From an uncultured Planctomycetia bacterium (GTDB lineage Bacteria > Planctomycetota > Phycisphaerae > Phycisphaerales > SM1A02), in contig CALMPF010000042.1 in the NCBI GenBank assembly GCA_937871505.1, positions 121,384-185,383 on the forward strand: 64,000 nt of DNA, written 5' to 3'. Positions 17,427 through 26,712 of the stretch are shown piece after piece. Within the stretch, counting starts at the first letter, position 1; each line of letters starts with the position of its first letter. A model generated the notes under the pieces. That model saw only the letters and a list, made by a program, of their open reading frames with translations. It did no database searches and was not told where the DNA came from. A program made the translations under genes and the position numbers.

Positions 17427-18599
17427 GTGACGCAGCTCATCCCCCTCAGTTCGCCCGACATCCGTGACGAGGACCTCCTCGAGGTCGCGGAGGCGCTGCG
17501 GTCGGGAAGACTGACGCTCGGGCCGTGGGTGGAGCAGTTCGAGCGCATGGTCGCGCACCGCGCCGGCCGCCCGTTCGGCGTTGCCGTCGGCTCCGCGGCC
17601 GCGGCGATGGCGGTCTCCCTCCGCGCGCTCGGCATCGGCCCCGGGGACGAGGTGGTCACCCCGGCGTTCGCCTTCGCGGGCACGGCCGAGGCGATCCTCC
17701 AGGTCGGAGCGACGCCGCGGTTCGTCGATTGCGATCCGGGCACCCTCAGCCTCGATCTCGGCGCCGTCGAGCGGGCGATCACGCCGCGGACGCGCTGCGT
17801 CCTTGCCGAGGTGGTCTTCGGGAATCCGGCAGGGCTGCGCGAGCTGGCGTTGCTCTGCGCCCGTCATGAGGTGCCGCTGATCGAGGATGCCGGAGGCGGG
17901 CTCGGCACCGTGGTCGGCGGCGAGGCCCTCGGCCGCTTCGGGCGCCTCGCGATCTTCAGCTTCTATCCGAACAAGCCGGTGACGACGGGCGAGGGCGCCG
18001 TGATCGTCACCCATGACGACCGACTCGCCGATCTCTGCCGCTCGCTGCGGAACCACGGCCGTCCGAGCCGCGAGGCGCCGCGTTCGATGCACTCGCCCGG
18101 GCTCGGATCGGCACTCCTGCATGAGCGGCTTGGCTGGTCCTGCCGGATGAGCGACCTCAACGCCGCGCTGGGGCTCTCCCAGCTTCGACGGCTTGATGAG
18201 ATCATGCACCTTCGCCAGTGCGTGGCCGACGGCTATCTCCGACGCCTGATGGACAAGCCGGACATCATCCTCCCGACGATCCCTCCGGAGACGCGGATGA
18301 GCTGGTCGGTCTGGGTCGTGCGCCTGAGCGATCGGTTCACCTCGCTCGATCGTGACGAGATCATCGCCGGACTGCGGCGCCACGACATCGGCGCCTGCAA
18401 CTACTACCCGCCGGTTCCGATGCTTCCCGCATTCCGCAAGCTCGCGGGCCACGAGCCGGGCTCCTTCCCGATGGCCGAGAGCGCGAGCCAGCGGACGATC
18501 GCCCTGCCCTTCCACAATCGGCTCACCGAGCGCGAGCAGGACCTCGTCTGCCAGACGCTCGACGTGATGATGCAGCGCACGGCCTTCGCGCGCCAATAG
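17427..18599 (+). CDS. DegT/DnrJ/EryC1/StrS-family PLP-dependent sugar aminotransferase
   Basis: 390 residues from GTG 17427; the frame is open upstream but that part resembles the antisense of neighbouring sequence, not protein. Conserved features are G-S-A-A-A-A-M near residues 55-61, the Asp of L-I-E-D-A-G-G near 151-157 that contacts the PLP ring, and Lys183 in F-S-F-Y-P-N-K-P-V-T-T-G-E-G, which forms the internal aldimine. The family transaminates keto-sugars for amino-sugar, O-antigen or surface glycan synthesis. In many members the residue between D-A and G is Ala/His; here D-A-G-G-G is slightly unusual. No other nucleotide-sugar gene is adjacent. Confidence 0.9.
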   Translation: MTQLIPLSSPDIRDEDLLEVAEALRSGRLTLGPWVEQFERMVAHRAGRPFGVAVGSAAAAMAVSLRALGIGPGDEVVTPAFAFAGTAEAILQVGATPRFVDCDPGTLSLDLGAVERAITPRTRCVLAEVVFGNPAGLRELALLCARHEVPLIEDAGGGLGTVVGGEALGRFGRLAIFSFYPNKPVTTGEGAVIVTHDDRLADLCRSLRNHGRPSREAPRSMHSPGLGSALLHERLGWSCRMSDLNAALGLSQLRRLDEIMHLRQCVADGYLRRLMDKPDIILPTIPPETRMSWSVWVVRLSDRFTSLDRDEIIAGLRRHDIGACNYYPPVPMLPAFRKLAGHEPGSFPMAESASQRTIALPFHNRLTEREQDLVCQTLDVMMQRTAFARQ

Positions 18600-19143
18600 G
18601 AGGCGGATAGGAGGCGGATAGGAGCCTGAGTCACGGCGCCCTCCGCCTCCGGCGGATCGCGATGCCGGAGGTTCGCCGTCCTCGGTCAGCGTGACGCGGC
18701 ACGGCGCCGGAACGTCAGGAGGCGCCGTCGTCCGCTGCGGCGGAACACCGAGTCCGACGCCGCGTCGCCCGGCGACCCGCTCGGGCCGGGAGCCGGGGAG
18801 TTGAAGCGGGCGTGCACGGTGCTGAACCTCAGGAGAGTGCACCCGAGGATGGAACGGGTCCCCGCAACGGGGTGCAGCGAGCCGGGGAGCGATGAGGATG
18901 CAGGTCTCGCACCGAGGCGTGCATGCCGGACGCCCGACTTGGCGGCGGGCGCTTCGGCGACGCTGGCTCCGCGCTGAGGCGACCGGCGCCGCCTGCGCCG
19001 CGAGCGCTTCGCAGAGCGGAGGCGCGACAAGGCGGCGGCCGACGAACGCAACGCATCCTCCGGATACCATCGGCCCCGCCTCGCCCGCGAGGGCCCGGCG
19101 CCACCGGCCGTTCAGACCGCTCGCTTCCTGATTCCGACCGACG
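18600..19143. other. repeat-rich intergenic spacer
   Basis: About 540 bp. It begins with an 11-bp tandem repeat (GGAGGCGGATA, two and a half copies to about 18626). Positions 18889-18938 hold a copy of a dispersed repeat also found near 63379. The remainder is GC-rich, without a recognisable gene. Confidence 0.6.
18889..18938 (+). repeat. dispersed repeat, family 2, copy A
   Basis: The 34 bp at 18889-18922 match 63379-63412 with two differences (core GATGAGGATGCAGGTCTC). The following GCATGCCGGACGCCCGAC matches 63521-63538 with one difference. The two blocks are contiguous here but about 108 bp apart in the other copy. Confidence 0.7.
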
Positions 19144-20490
19144 ATGCGCGCCGCCACCGACGCAAGCCACACGAGAGTACCTCCGCTCCGCGCCGGTCTC
19201 GGCGGGATGCTCGCCCTCGCTGGGTTCGTCGCTGGGTTCGTCGCTGCGCTTGGCGGCTGCGTCTCGAGGCAGCCAGCCGAGCTCTCCGCGATGCTCGGGG
19301 CGCGAATTCCCGCTGCCGGAGAGGCGGGGCAGCCTGCGGAGGCTCGCCGCGCCCTGATCGACCACGATGCGTGGCCCCGCCGGCTCGCGCTGAGCGATCT
19401 CTTCGACCCGACGATCGAGGTCGCGCTGATCGCCGCCCCGGGAAGCGGTACGCCCGAAGAACGGCAGGCCATCGGCCATGTCGGGATGGGCCGCCTCGAC
19501 CGCGTCGACGTCGACCAGCTCGCCGATCCGGAGATCCTGCGCTCGCTGCGCGAGAAGCGCGGCTTCCGCGAGTGGCTGGTTTTTCAGACCTACCTGCGCT
19601 CCTTCGACATCGACCTGAGCCTCGCCGCGGAAGTGATGATCCCGGAGGAGCTGCGCGACCGGCGACATCGGCTGGTCGAGATCTCCGAGACGAGCTTCGC
19701 CATCCACATGCCCGAAGGGACGCCGCGCGGACTGGTCGTGCAACTGACCAACCTCGCCGGCAACACCGAGTGGGAGCGCCAGCTCACCGACACCTTTCGC
19801 AATCGCGGCTGGGCGGTGCTCTCGACCTTCGTTCCCGACGGCTGGGCGCTCGGCACCGTCCTCCGCGTGGACGCGTCCGACGATCCGGCGTCGACGGGAC
19901 GGGCGCTCGCCCGCGCCATCGACGACCGGCTGGCCGAGTGGGCCTACGGCGTCGAGGCCGTGCTCGCCTATCTCCGGACCCACTACCCCCAGATCCCCCC
20001 GGCGCCGATCGTCGGCGTCGGCAGCAGCGCGGGTGCGATCTCCCTGCCCGCGGTCGCGGCCCGAATCGATCGACCCTTCGATGCGACCGTCCTCATCGGA
20101 GGCGGCGTCGACGCGCTGGACGTCCTTCGGCGCACCTCCCTCGGCAACACGCCGCTGCGCATCGAGTACGTCGGCGGGCGCGCGCCCTCCGCGGCGCAGT
20201 GGCGCGCGATCCACGCGGCGTACCTCGACTCGGTTCGCCTCGATGGCGTCTACACCGTCGAGTCGCTGCGAGGACGGCCGGCGCTGCTTCTCCATGCCGC
20301 CTGGGACCGGATCGTCGACGCCCGCTGCGGGGACGCGCTCTGGGAGGCCCTCGGCCGCCCCGAGCGCTGGACGTACCAGGCCGGACACCTGGGGCTCTTC
20401 CTCTTCTGGCTGCCGCGCGAGGCCGATCGCGTCGCCGATTGGGTCGACGCCGTGGTCGAGGGCGCGGAGCGTTCCGCGGCAGCGCGCTGA
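19144..20490 (+). CDS. putative lipoprotein alpha/beta-hydrolase
   Basis: 448 residues from ATG 19144; ATG 19207 would give a more typical lipoprotein signal (M-L-A-L-A-G-F-V-A-G-F-V-A-A-L-G-G-C) and may be the true start. The lipobox L-G-G-C puts the lipidated Cys at residue 39 of the long form. The C-terminal half has an alpha/beta-hydrolase layout: nucleophile motif G-V-G-S-S-A-G-A, an acid in A-W-D-R-I-V-D and a His in Y-Q-A-G-H-L-G-L. The N-terminal 150 residues are not recognised. It would act at a membrane surface on an unknown ester or amide. Confidence 0.7.
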   Translation: MRAATDASHTRVPPLRAGLGGMLALAGFVAGFVAALGGCVSRQPAELSAMLGARIPAAGEAGQPAEARRALIDHDAWPRRLALSDLFDPTIEVALIAAPGSGTPEERQAIGHVGMGRLDRVDVDQLADPEILRSLREKRGFREWLVFQTYLRSFDIDLSLAAEVMIPEELRDRRHRLVEISETSFAIHMPEGTPRGLVVQLTNLAGNTEWERQLTDTFRNRGWAVLSTFVPDGWALGTVLRVDASDDPASTGRALARAIDDRLAEWAYGVEAVLAYLRTHYPQIPPAPIVGVGSSAGAISLPAVAARIDRPFDATVLIGGGVDALDVLRRTSLGNTPLRIEYVGGRAPSAAQWRAIHAAYLDSVRLDGVYTVESLRGRPALLLHAAWDRIVDARCGDALWEALGRPERWTYQAGHLGLFLFWLPREADRVADWVDAVVEGAERSAAAR

Positions 20491-20642
20491 GCGGACGGAG
20501 CGCGAGCGAGGCCACCGGCCCCGCGGTCGAGGGCGATCAGCGCACGCACGCGCCCCCGAGCTCCGACCCGGCGTTCAGCTCAGGTTCCGCCTCCGGCTCC
20601 GGCTCGTCGAATCGCCCCGGGACCTCCGGCAGGCGCAGCGGT

Positions 20643-21842
20643 CTATCGCAGCTTGAGGCTGACGATCGCGATGAACGAGAGCAGGACGCCGACGATCCAG
20701 AAGCGGGTGACCACCTGCTGCTCGGTCCAGCCGAGCAGGTGGAAGTGATGGTGGATCGGAGCGCAGCGGAAGAGGCGCCCTCCGCGCGTCCACTTGAACC
20801 AGCCGACCTGGAGGATGACGCTGGCGGCCTCGGCGAAGAAGACCCCGCCGATCACGAGAAGCAGGAACTCCTGCCGGACAGCGATGGCGATGAACGCCAG
20901 GAGTCCCCCGAGGGGGAGCGAACCCGTATCGCCCATGAAGACCCGCGCCGGATTGCAGTTGAACCAGAGGAACGCCAGGCACGCGCCCGCCATCGCGCCC
21001 GAGAGGACCATCAGCTCTCTCGCATCCGGGACGTGCGGCACCAGCAGTCGATACGCGTGCTCGGGGCTGGCGGCGATGGCGCAGAGCACCATCATGCTCA
21101 GCGCCGCCATGAGGACCGTCCCGCCCGCGAGGCCGTCCATGCCGTCGGTGAGGTTGACGGCGTTCGAGGTCAGCGTGATGAGAAACGCCGCGACGAGCAC
21201 GTAAAGGAGACCGCCGACGACCAGCACCGAGGGGTTCAGCGGCGGCGGCTGGATGATCGCCTCGGAGATCCTGATGTTCTCGTAGGTGCGCTGGAACGGG
21301 AGGTTGAGGACCAGCGCATCGGGCGTCCTGCCGAGCTGGTGCTGATAGAGGAACAGGCCTGCGATGAGCCCGATCCCGGCCTGGAAGAGCAGCTTCTCCC
21401 ATGCGAAGAGGCCGGTGCGCGATCCAGGCTTGCGCCGGTTGGCGGTGAGCTTCAGCCAGTCGTCGGTTCCGCCGACGATCGCCAGCCAGATGAGCACGAC
21501 GATCCCGAGATGGACGTAGCGATTGCCTCCGACATCGGCGAGCAGCAGCGTCGTCACCAGCACCGAGCCGCAGAGGAAGAGCCCCCCCATCGTCGGCGTG
21601 TTCGCCTTGCCGCTGTTGATCCGATCCAGCTCCGCCTGATCGAACCGCGCGATGTCGCCGATCTTCTGCCGCCGAAGCCAGCGGATCGTCGGCGGCGCCG
21701 CGATGCAGACCAGCGCAAAGGCGACCACCACCGCGGCGAAGGCGCGAAACTCGAGCTCGTACATCAGCCTGACCAGCCAGAGCATTCCGTTGGCGTCAAG
21801 CCAGTTGGCGATCAGCTTCGACTGGACGAGGGCGTAGAGCAT
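20643..21842 (-). CDS. mraY: phospho-N-acetylmuramoyl-pentapeptide transferase
   Basis: 399 residues with about ten hydrophobic segments. Diagnostic motifs are present: G-G-T-D-D-W-x-K near residue 125, N-A-V-N-L-T-D-G-M-D-G-L-A-G-G near 230-245, N-C-N-P-A-R-V-F-M-G-D-T-G-S-L, and A-P-I-H-H-H-F near the C-terminus. These supply the Mg-binding Asp residues and the histidine cluster of MraY. The enzyme transfers phospho-MurNAc-pentapeptide to undecaprenyl phosphate, making lipid I at the inner membrane. It is the last gene of murE-murF-mraY, 68 nt after murF. Confidence 0.97.
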   Translation of the reverse strand: MLYALVQSKLIANWLDANGMLWLVRLMYELEFRAFAAVVVAFALVCIAAPPTIRWLRRQKIGDIARFDQAELDRINSGKANTPTMGGLFLCGSVLVTTLLLADVGGNRYVHLGIVVLIWLAIVGGTDDWLKLTANRRKPGSRTGLFAWEKLLFQAGIGLIAGLFLYQHQLGRTPDALVLNLPFQRTYENIRISEAIIQPPPLNPSVLVVGGLLYVLVAAFLITLTSNAVNLTDGMDGLAGGTVLMAALSMMVLCAIAASPEHAYRLLVPHVPDARELMVLSGAMAGACLAFLWFNCNPARVFMGDTGSLPLGGLLAFIAIAVRQEFLLLVIGGVFFAEAASVILQVGWFKWTRGGRLFRCAPIHHHFHLLGWTEQQVVTRFWIVGVLLSFIAIVSLKLR

Positions 21843-21910
21843 GATTCGGTGGCCGGGACCGGCTGGGGCCGCTCGGCAGAGGCGAAGGGGGTGAAGTGCC
21901 GAGGGCGGCC

Positions 21911-23707
21911 TCAGCGCGTCGCGTCGGCGTGCCGCCCTTCAGGCTGCTCCGGGCGGCTCGTCGCAGAGCGCATCCTGAGGGCGTTCTCGATCCGCTCGAG
22001 CGCCATGCCGCGGCTGGCCTTGAGATAGAGGGCGTCGCCGGGGGCGATCGCCGCGATGATCGTCGCGAGGTCGGCACCGTCGCCGCTGCGCGGGCCGTCG
22101 GCGCCCGCAACCTGCGCAGTCCCCAGCGAGGGCTCCGAACCGCGTGAGCTCTCCCTCCACTCCGGGAACCGCAGCATCGGCACGCCCGAAGCGAGTTCGG
22201 TCGCCGCTGCGGAGAAGAGCGGCCCCACGAGCACGAGCAGGTCGAGCCGTCCGGACTCGGCGCGCGGCGCTTCCGGGTCTCCGGCCGCGAGCACGCGCCG
22301 AAGCGTGTCGCGATGGAGCTCCGGCGCGGCTGCCCCGAGTTCGAGCATGTCTCCGAGGATCGCCACGCGGCGCGGCGCTTCCCGGGCGACCTCCAAGAAG
22401 GCCCGCACGCCTGCGAGGAGGCTCTCGGGGTTGGCGTTGTACGCATCGTTGAGCAGATCGACCGCGCCGTGGCGCCCGAGCCGGAGGCGTGTCGATTCGA
22501 GCCGCATCGCCTCGGGCCGCACGCTCTCGAGCCCCGCGACGATCGCATCGTCTCCGGCCGCGCAGCAGCGCGCGGCCGCGATCGCAGCGAGCGCGTTGAG
22601 CGCCATGTGCAGCCCCGGCAGCGCAAGCCTGATCTCCAGGCGTGATCCGGAGGCGAACTCGACGAGGATGCGCTGTCCGCCGACCTCGACCCTCCGCGCG
22701 AGAAGCCTTGCATCCGCGCCGCGCCCGCCGCTGGACCGCGCCGCGAGATCCGGGGCGTCTCGCCCGGCCTCTTCGGAGCCGCAGCCACCCGCGCAAACGC
22801 CCGGGCCATCGACCGCGCCCCGGTCGAAGAACACCATCCGACGCCCGCCCCCGACCTGCGGCGAAGCTGCCCCGGCCGCAGAGCGATCGTCGCCCTCCGC
22901 CCCGGCAGCCCGGGCGAGCGCGGAGGCGAGGCGCTCGCCGCCCGCGGTCCCGGGAGCGGGCGCGACGATCCAACCGCCGGGGCGGACGCCGAGCGGCAGG
23001 GCGGCCTTCTCGAGCGCGATCGCGTCGAGCGACCCGACGCCGCCGAGATGCGCCGATCCCACGGAGACGACGACGCCGCCGTCCGGGTCCGCCAGCGCCG
23101 TCAGCGCGGCGATCTCGCCGGGGGCGTTCATCCCGATCTCGGCGATGCACCATGCATCGCCGACGTCGGCGCCCAGAAGCGTGAGCGGCACGCCGACATG
23201 GTTGTTGAAGGACTTCGGCGACTGCGTGCCGCGACCACAGCGGGCGAGGATCGCCGCGAGCATCCGCCGGGTCGTCGTCTTGCCCGCCGATCCGGTGATC
23301 CCGATGACGGTTCCGCGAAGCCTTCGCCGATGCGCCGCAGCGATCCGCTGAAGCGCGCCGAGCGAATCGTCCACGACGAGAAGCGTGGTCGCTTCCGGCG
23401 CCCCCGCCTCGCGCGGTCGGCCCGGCCCACCCGGCTGACCCGGGACACGGCGCGCGAGCGCCGACTCCACCGCGGCGACGCGGGCTCGCTCGACGAGGGC
23501 CAGCGCACATCCGCGTTCGGAGGCGTGGCGGACGAAGTCGTGCCCGTCCTGCGTCGCACCGCGCAGCGCGACGAAGAGGCACCCCGGTCCCGCCTCGCGG
23601 CTGTCGACGACGACGCGGTCGACCCCGCGGCGTGGACCGACAAACTCCCCCCCAGAGGCCTCCGCGAGGAACTCCGGATCGAATCGCGCTCCGGCCGCCG
23701 CGCTCAC
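21911..23707 (-). CDS. murF: UDP-MurNAc-tripeptide-D-alanyl-D-alanine ligase
   Basis: About 598 residues from GTG 23707, which overlaps the murE stop as GTGA; ATG 23722 is an alternative start giving a 19-bp overlap. The ATP-binding P-loop is G-S-A-G-K-T-T (about residues 139-145), followed by F-N-N-H-V-G-V-P-L-T and E-I-G-M-N, both typical of MurF. N-D-A-Y-N-A-N-P lies in the C-terminal domain. The protein is about 150 residues longer than most MurFs because of a Gly/Ala-rich insertion of low complexity in the middle domain and a variable C-terminus. It adds D-Ala-D-Ala to the UDP-MurNAc-tripeptide in the cytoplasm. Confidence 0.95.
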   Translation of the reverse strand: MSAAAGARFDPEFLAEASGGEFVGPRRGVDRVVVDSREAGPGCLFVALRGATQDGHDFVRHASERGCALALVERARVAAVESALARRVPGQPGGPGRPREAGAPEATTLLVVDDSLGALQRIAAAHRRRLRGTVIGITGSAGKTTTRRMLAAILARCGRGTQSPKSFNNHVGVPLTLLGADVGDAWCIAEIGMNAPGEIAALTALADPDGGVVVSVGSAHLGGVGSLDAIALEKAALPLGVRPGGWIVAPAPGTAGGERLASALARAAGAEGDDRSAAGAASPQVGGGRRMVFFDRGAVDGPGVCAGGCGSEEAGRDAPDLAARSSGGRGADARLLARRVEVGGQRILVEFASGSRLEIRLALPGLHMALNALAAIAAARCCAAGDDAIVAGLESVRPEAMRLESTRLRLGRHGAVDLLNDAYNANPESLLAGVRAFLEVAREAPRRVAILGDMLELGAAAPELHRDTLRRVLAAGDPEAPRAESGRLDLLVLVGPLFSAAATELASGVPMLRFPEWRESSRGSEPSLGTAQVAGADGPRSGDGADLATIIAAIAPGDALYLKASRGMALERIENALRMRSATSRPEQPEGRHADATR

Positions 23708-25302
23708 CGGGCCGCCCCGCATCTCTCGAAGCGGCGCGCGATCGCCGCCCTGGCGGCGGCGCGATCGTCGAAGGGGCGCCGGGCGCTCCCGATGATCTGA
23801 TAGTCCTCGTGACCCTTGCCCGCGATGAGGACGATGTCGCCCTCAGCGGCGCTCTCGATCGCCTCCTCGATCGCCCGAGCGCGATCGACCTCGCAGCGGA
23901 CGATCGCCCGCTTCTCCGCGGGAACCCCGGTGAGGATCTCGTCAATGATCGCCTCGGGACGCTCGGTCCGCGGGTTGTCGCTCGTGATGACGACCTGGTC
24001 CGCCAGGCGGGCGGCCACGGCCGCCATCCGCGGGCGCTTGGTCCGGTCGCGGTCGCCGCCGCACCCGAAGAGGGCGATCACCCGCGCCCCCGCCGGGCGC
24101 ACCGCGCAGAGCGCTCGAAGCACGTTGTCGAGGGCGTCGTCGGTGTGCGCGTAGTCGACCAGGACCGTGAAGTGGCCCCCCGGCACCTCGACGCGTTCGA
24201 GCCGCCCGGGCGGCGCCGTCACGCGCGCCAGCCCCTCGACGATCGCCTCGCCGGGAACGCCGAGCGCGTGGACGGCGGCGGCGGCCTCCAGCGCGTTCAT
24301 CAGGTTGTGCGTGCCGGCGAGCGGCACCTTGATCTGCGAGCTCCCCCACGGGGCGTGCAGCCGCGCGGAGATCCCCGAGGGGTCGATCGCGTCGAGGTGC
24401 GCAAACCACTCCGCCTCCGGCGTGCGCAGGCTGCATCGGATCCGCCGCGCGCGGCAGTCGCGGAGCATGCGCTCCGCGGCCGATGCGTCGGCGTTGACCA
24501 CGGCGACGGCGTCCGAGTCGAGACCGGCGAAGAGCCCGGCCTTGGCGGCGCCGTACTCCTCCATCGATCCGTGGTAGTCCAGGTGATCGCCGGTCAGGTT
24601 GGTGAAGATCGCCGCCGCGAATCGCAGCCCGGCGGTGCGGCGCTGCGCGAGGGCGTGGCTGGAGCACTCCAGCGCCGCCGCCGAGCATCCGTTGCCGACC
24701 ATCCGGGCGAGGATCGCCGAGAGCTCCGGCGCCGCAGGCGTCGTCAGCGATGCGCTCCGCGTCGAGGCGCCATCGTCGACCAGGACCGTGCCGATCACGC
24801 CGCAGCGCCGACCTGCGAACGAGAGGAGCTGCTGGACGAGAAAGGCGATCGTCGTCTTGCCGTTGGTCCCGGTGACGCCGACGAGATCGAGCGCCCGGCT
24901 GGGGAACCCCGCCACCGCCTCCGCGAGCCGGGCGCCGGCGCGGGCCGCATCCTCGGCGACGAGAAGCGCCGCTCGGCCACCGATCTGCGATCGCGCCTCG
25001 AGGGCGAGGCGGACCTCGACGAGGATCGCCGCGGCACCCCGCCTGAGCGCATCCTCGAGGAAGCTCGCTCCGTCCGCGCTCGTCCCGCGCCGAGCGACGA
25101 AGAGCGATCCCGGCCCGACCAGACGGGAGTCTTCATGGACGGAGCTGACCTCCGTCGGGAGTTCGCGGGGGTCCGGGCGGATCTCGGAGCCCGAGGAGGC
25201 AGCCTCGGCGGCGCTCCGGAGGATCGGCGCATCGGCGGCGGCGCGACCGGCATCCGCGCGGCGGACTTCAGGAACGACGGCGAGGAGCTGGTCGAGACGC
25301 AT
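23704..25302 (-). CDS. murE: UDP-MurNAc-L-Ala-D-Glu: meso-diaminopimelate ligase
   Basis: 532 residues. The P-loop G-T-N-G-K-T-T is at 145-151. Further Mur ligase motifs are L-E-C-S-S-H-A-L, T-N-L-T-G-D-H-L-D-Y-H, and V-D-Y-A-H-T-D-D-A-L. D-N-P-R at 442-445, within T-S-D-N-P-R-T-E-R-P, is the known specificity motif for meso-diaminopimelate rather than lysine. The N-terminal domain contains a 20-30 residue Ala/Ser-rich insertion (about residues 20-50). It is the first gene of the three-gene cluster with murF and mraY. Confidence 0.97.
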   Translation of the reverse strand: MRLDQLLAVVPEVRRADAGRAAADAPILRSAAEAASSGSEIRPDPRELPTEVSSVHEDSRLVGPGSLFVARRGTSADGASFLEDALRRGAAAILVEVRLALEARSQIGGRAALLVAEDAARAGARLAEAVAGFPSRALDLVGVTGTNGKTTIAFLVQQLLSFAGRRCGVIGTVLVDDGASTRSASLTTPAAPELSAILARMVGNGCSAAALECSSHALAQRRTAGLRFAAAIFTNLTGDHLDYHGSMEEYGAAKAGLFAGLDSDAVAVVNADASAAERMLRDCRARRIRCSLRTPEAEWFAHLDAIDPSGISARLHAPWGSSQIKVPLAGTHNLMNALEAAAAVHALGVPGEAIVEGLARVTAPPGRLERVEVPGGHFTVLVDYAHTDDALDNVLRALCAVRPAGARVIALFGCGGDRDRTKRPRMAAVAARLADQVVITSDNPRTERPEAIIDEILTGVPAEKRAIVRCEVDRARAIEEAIESAAEGDIVLIAGKGHEDYQIIGSARRPFDDRAAARAAIARRFERCGAAR

Positions 25303-25456
25303 CGGTCGTTCAGCGAGGGAATGCGGGGGCCCGTGCGATCGAGCGGGAGCGGCGGCGTGCGGCGATGGCCGCCCTGGGCGCCGGGCGCGAGCGTCGCCCG
25401 GCCTCGACTCTTATCGGCTCGCGTCCCAAGCCGGATTGACCGGGCCGGCGCCTGCG

Positions 25457-25726
25457 CTATCGCCGAATCTCGAAGCGCGCGAACTCCCCCGTCGGCTGGC
25501 GCTCCTCGACCTCGATGGAGGCGATCAGACCGTCCATTTCCGCGCGCAGCTCGGCGAGCAGCGCATCCACCGCGCCGCCGGGTCCCTCGACGACCAGCCG
25601 GACCGCCCCGTCCGGCTCGTTGCGGACCCAGCCGCCGAGCTCGTGCGCTTCCGCGATCTTCCGGGCGGTCGCCCGAAAGCCGACTCCCTGGACGCGCCCG
25701 ACGAAGCGAAGCTCGCGCCGGATCAT
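25457..25726 (-). CDS. acyP: acylphosphatase
   Basis: 89 residues, the usual size. Both catalytic residues are visible: Arg18 in V-Q-G-V-G-F-R and Asn36 in G-W-V-R-N-E-P-D-G. The enzyme hydrolyses carboxyl-phosphate bonds such as acetyl phosphate or 1,3-bisphosphoglycerate. Its ATG overlaps the stop codon of the upstream gene (TGATG), so the two are translationally coupled. murE starts about 150 nt downstream, and the whole run to mraY could be one operon. Confidence 0.95.
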   Translation of the reverse strand: MIRRELRFVGRVQGVGFRATARKIAEAHELGGWVRNEPDGAVRLVVEGPGGAVDALLAELRAEMDGLIASIEVEERQPTGEFARFEIRR

Positions 25727-26463
25727 CAGGCAACCTCGGCGGGGAGCTCGGCGTTGTTCCAGATCTTCTGCACGTCGTCGTGCTCCTCGAGCGCATCGAG
25801 GAGCCGCTGCACCGTCGCCGCGGCCCCCTCATCGATGGCGACGGTGTTCATCGGCACCATCGCGACCTCTGCCGAGAGCGCCTCGACTCCCGCCCGCGCG
25901 AGGCCGTCCTTCACCTGAACGAGCGCCGGCGGGGCGCAGCGGATCTCCCACCCTCCTTCGGACCCCTCGACATCGTCGGCCCCCGCCTCGAGCGCCACCT
26001 CGATGATCCGCTCCTCGTCGAGCCCGGCTGCGGCCTCGACGAGGAGGACCCCGGTCGCCTCGAAGGAGAACGCGACCGCGCCGGGCTTGGCGAGGTTGCC
26101 GCCGTTCTTCTCGAAGATCGTCCGAAGCTCGGGCGCCGTCCGTGAGCTCTTGTCGGTCAGGCAGTCGACGATGATCGCGACCCCGCCGGGGCCGTACCCC
26201 TCGTAGCGCACCTGCTCATAGCTCACCCCGTCGAGATCGCCGGTCCCCTTGCGGATCGCCTTCTCGATGGTGTCCTTGGGCATGTTCTCCGCCTTGGCGT
26301 CGTCGATCGCCAGCCGCAGCGAAGGGTTGAACGTCGGGTCCCCGCCCCCGTTCCGCGCGGCGACGATGATCGCCCGCGCGCACCGCGTCCACGCCCGCCC
26401 CCGCAGCGCATCCTGCCGCGCCTTGCGGTGCTTGATGTTCTTCCACGCTGAATGCCCAGCCAT
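25726..26463 (-). CDS. YebC/PmpR-family DNA-binding regulator
   Basis: 245 residues from ATG 26463 ([14 protein letters not shown]), which is the classic YebC/TACO1 N-terminus. The frame upstream is open but not homologous. [20 protein letters not shown] and the acidic C-terminal [10 protein letters not shown] are further family signatures. Members were described as transcription regulators, and more recent work links some to translation of polyproline stretches; which applies here is unknown. Confidence 0.95.
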   Translation of the reverse strand: MAGHSAWKNIKHRKARQDALRGRAWTRCARAIIVAARNGGGDPTFNPSLRLAIDDAKAENMPKDTIEKAIRKGTGDLDGVSYEQVRYEGYGPGGVAIIVDCLTDKSSRTAPELRTIFEKNGGNLAKPGAVAFSFEATGVLLVEAAAGLDEERIIEVALEAGADDVEGSEGGWEIRCAPPALVQVKDGLARAGVEALSAEVAMVPMNTVAIDEGAAATVQRLLDALEEHDDVQKIWNNAELPAEVA

Positions 26464-26468
26464 GCGCG

Positions 26469-26474
26469 AGTGTA
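26469..26474 (-). promoter_or_regulatory. -10-like box TACACT before the YebC gene
   Basis: On the minus strand TACACT ends 5 nt before the ATG at 26463, with no Shine-Dalgarno. Confidence 0.45.
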
Positions 26475-26700
26475 CGCGGCGGCAGGCGGCGATGAACTCG
26501 CTCGCGGCCGCTCTCGCCGGCCAAGCGAGCCGCCTTGGCGCGCACGCGGAGCCGGGCTCGCGCACACGCCGAGTCGGATTCGCGCGCACGCGGAGCCGCC
26601 CGCGCCGCGACGGCCGCGACCCGCGGCGCGACGAGCGGAGTGCTGCGCTGCGCAGCCGCCCGGATCACGGCGCTTGGTGCCGCGCCGGAGCGGGTCGAGG

Positions 26701-26706
26701 TACCCT
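26701..26706 (+). promoter_or_regulatory. -10-like box TACCCT before tryptophan dioxygenase
   Basis: TACCCT ends 6 nt before the GTG start at 26713. A leaderless-type start. Confidence 0.4.
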
Positions 26707-26712
26707 GAGCCC

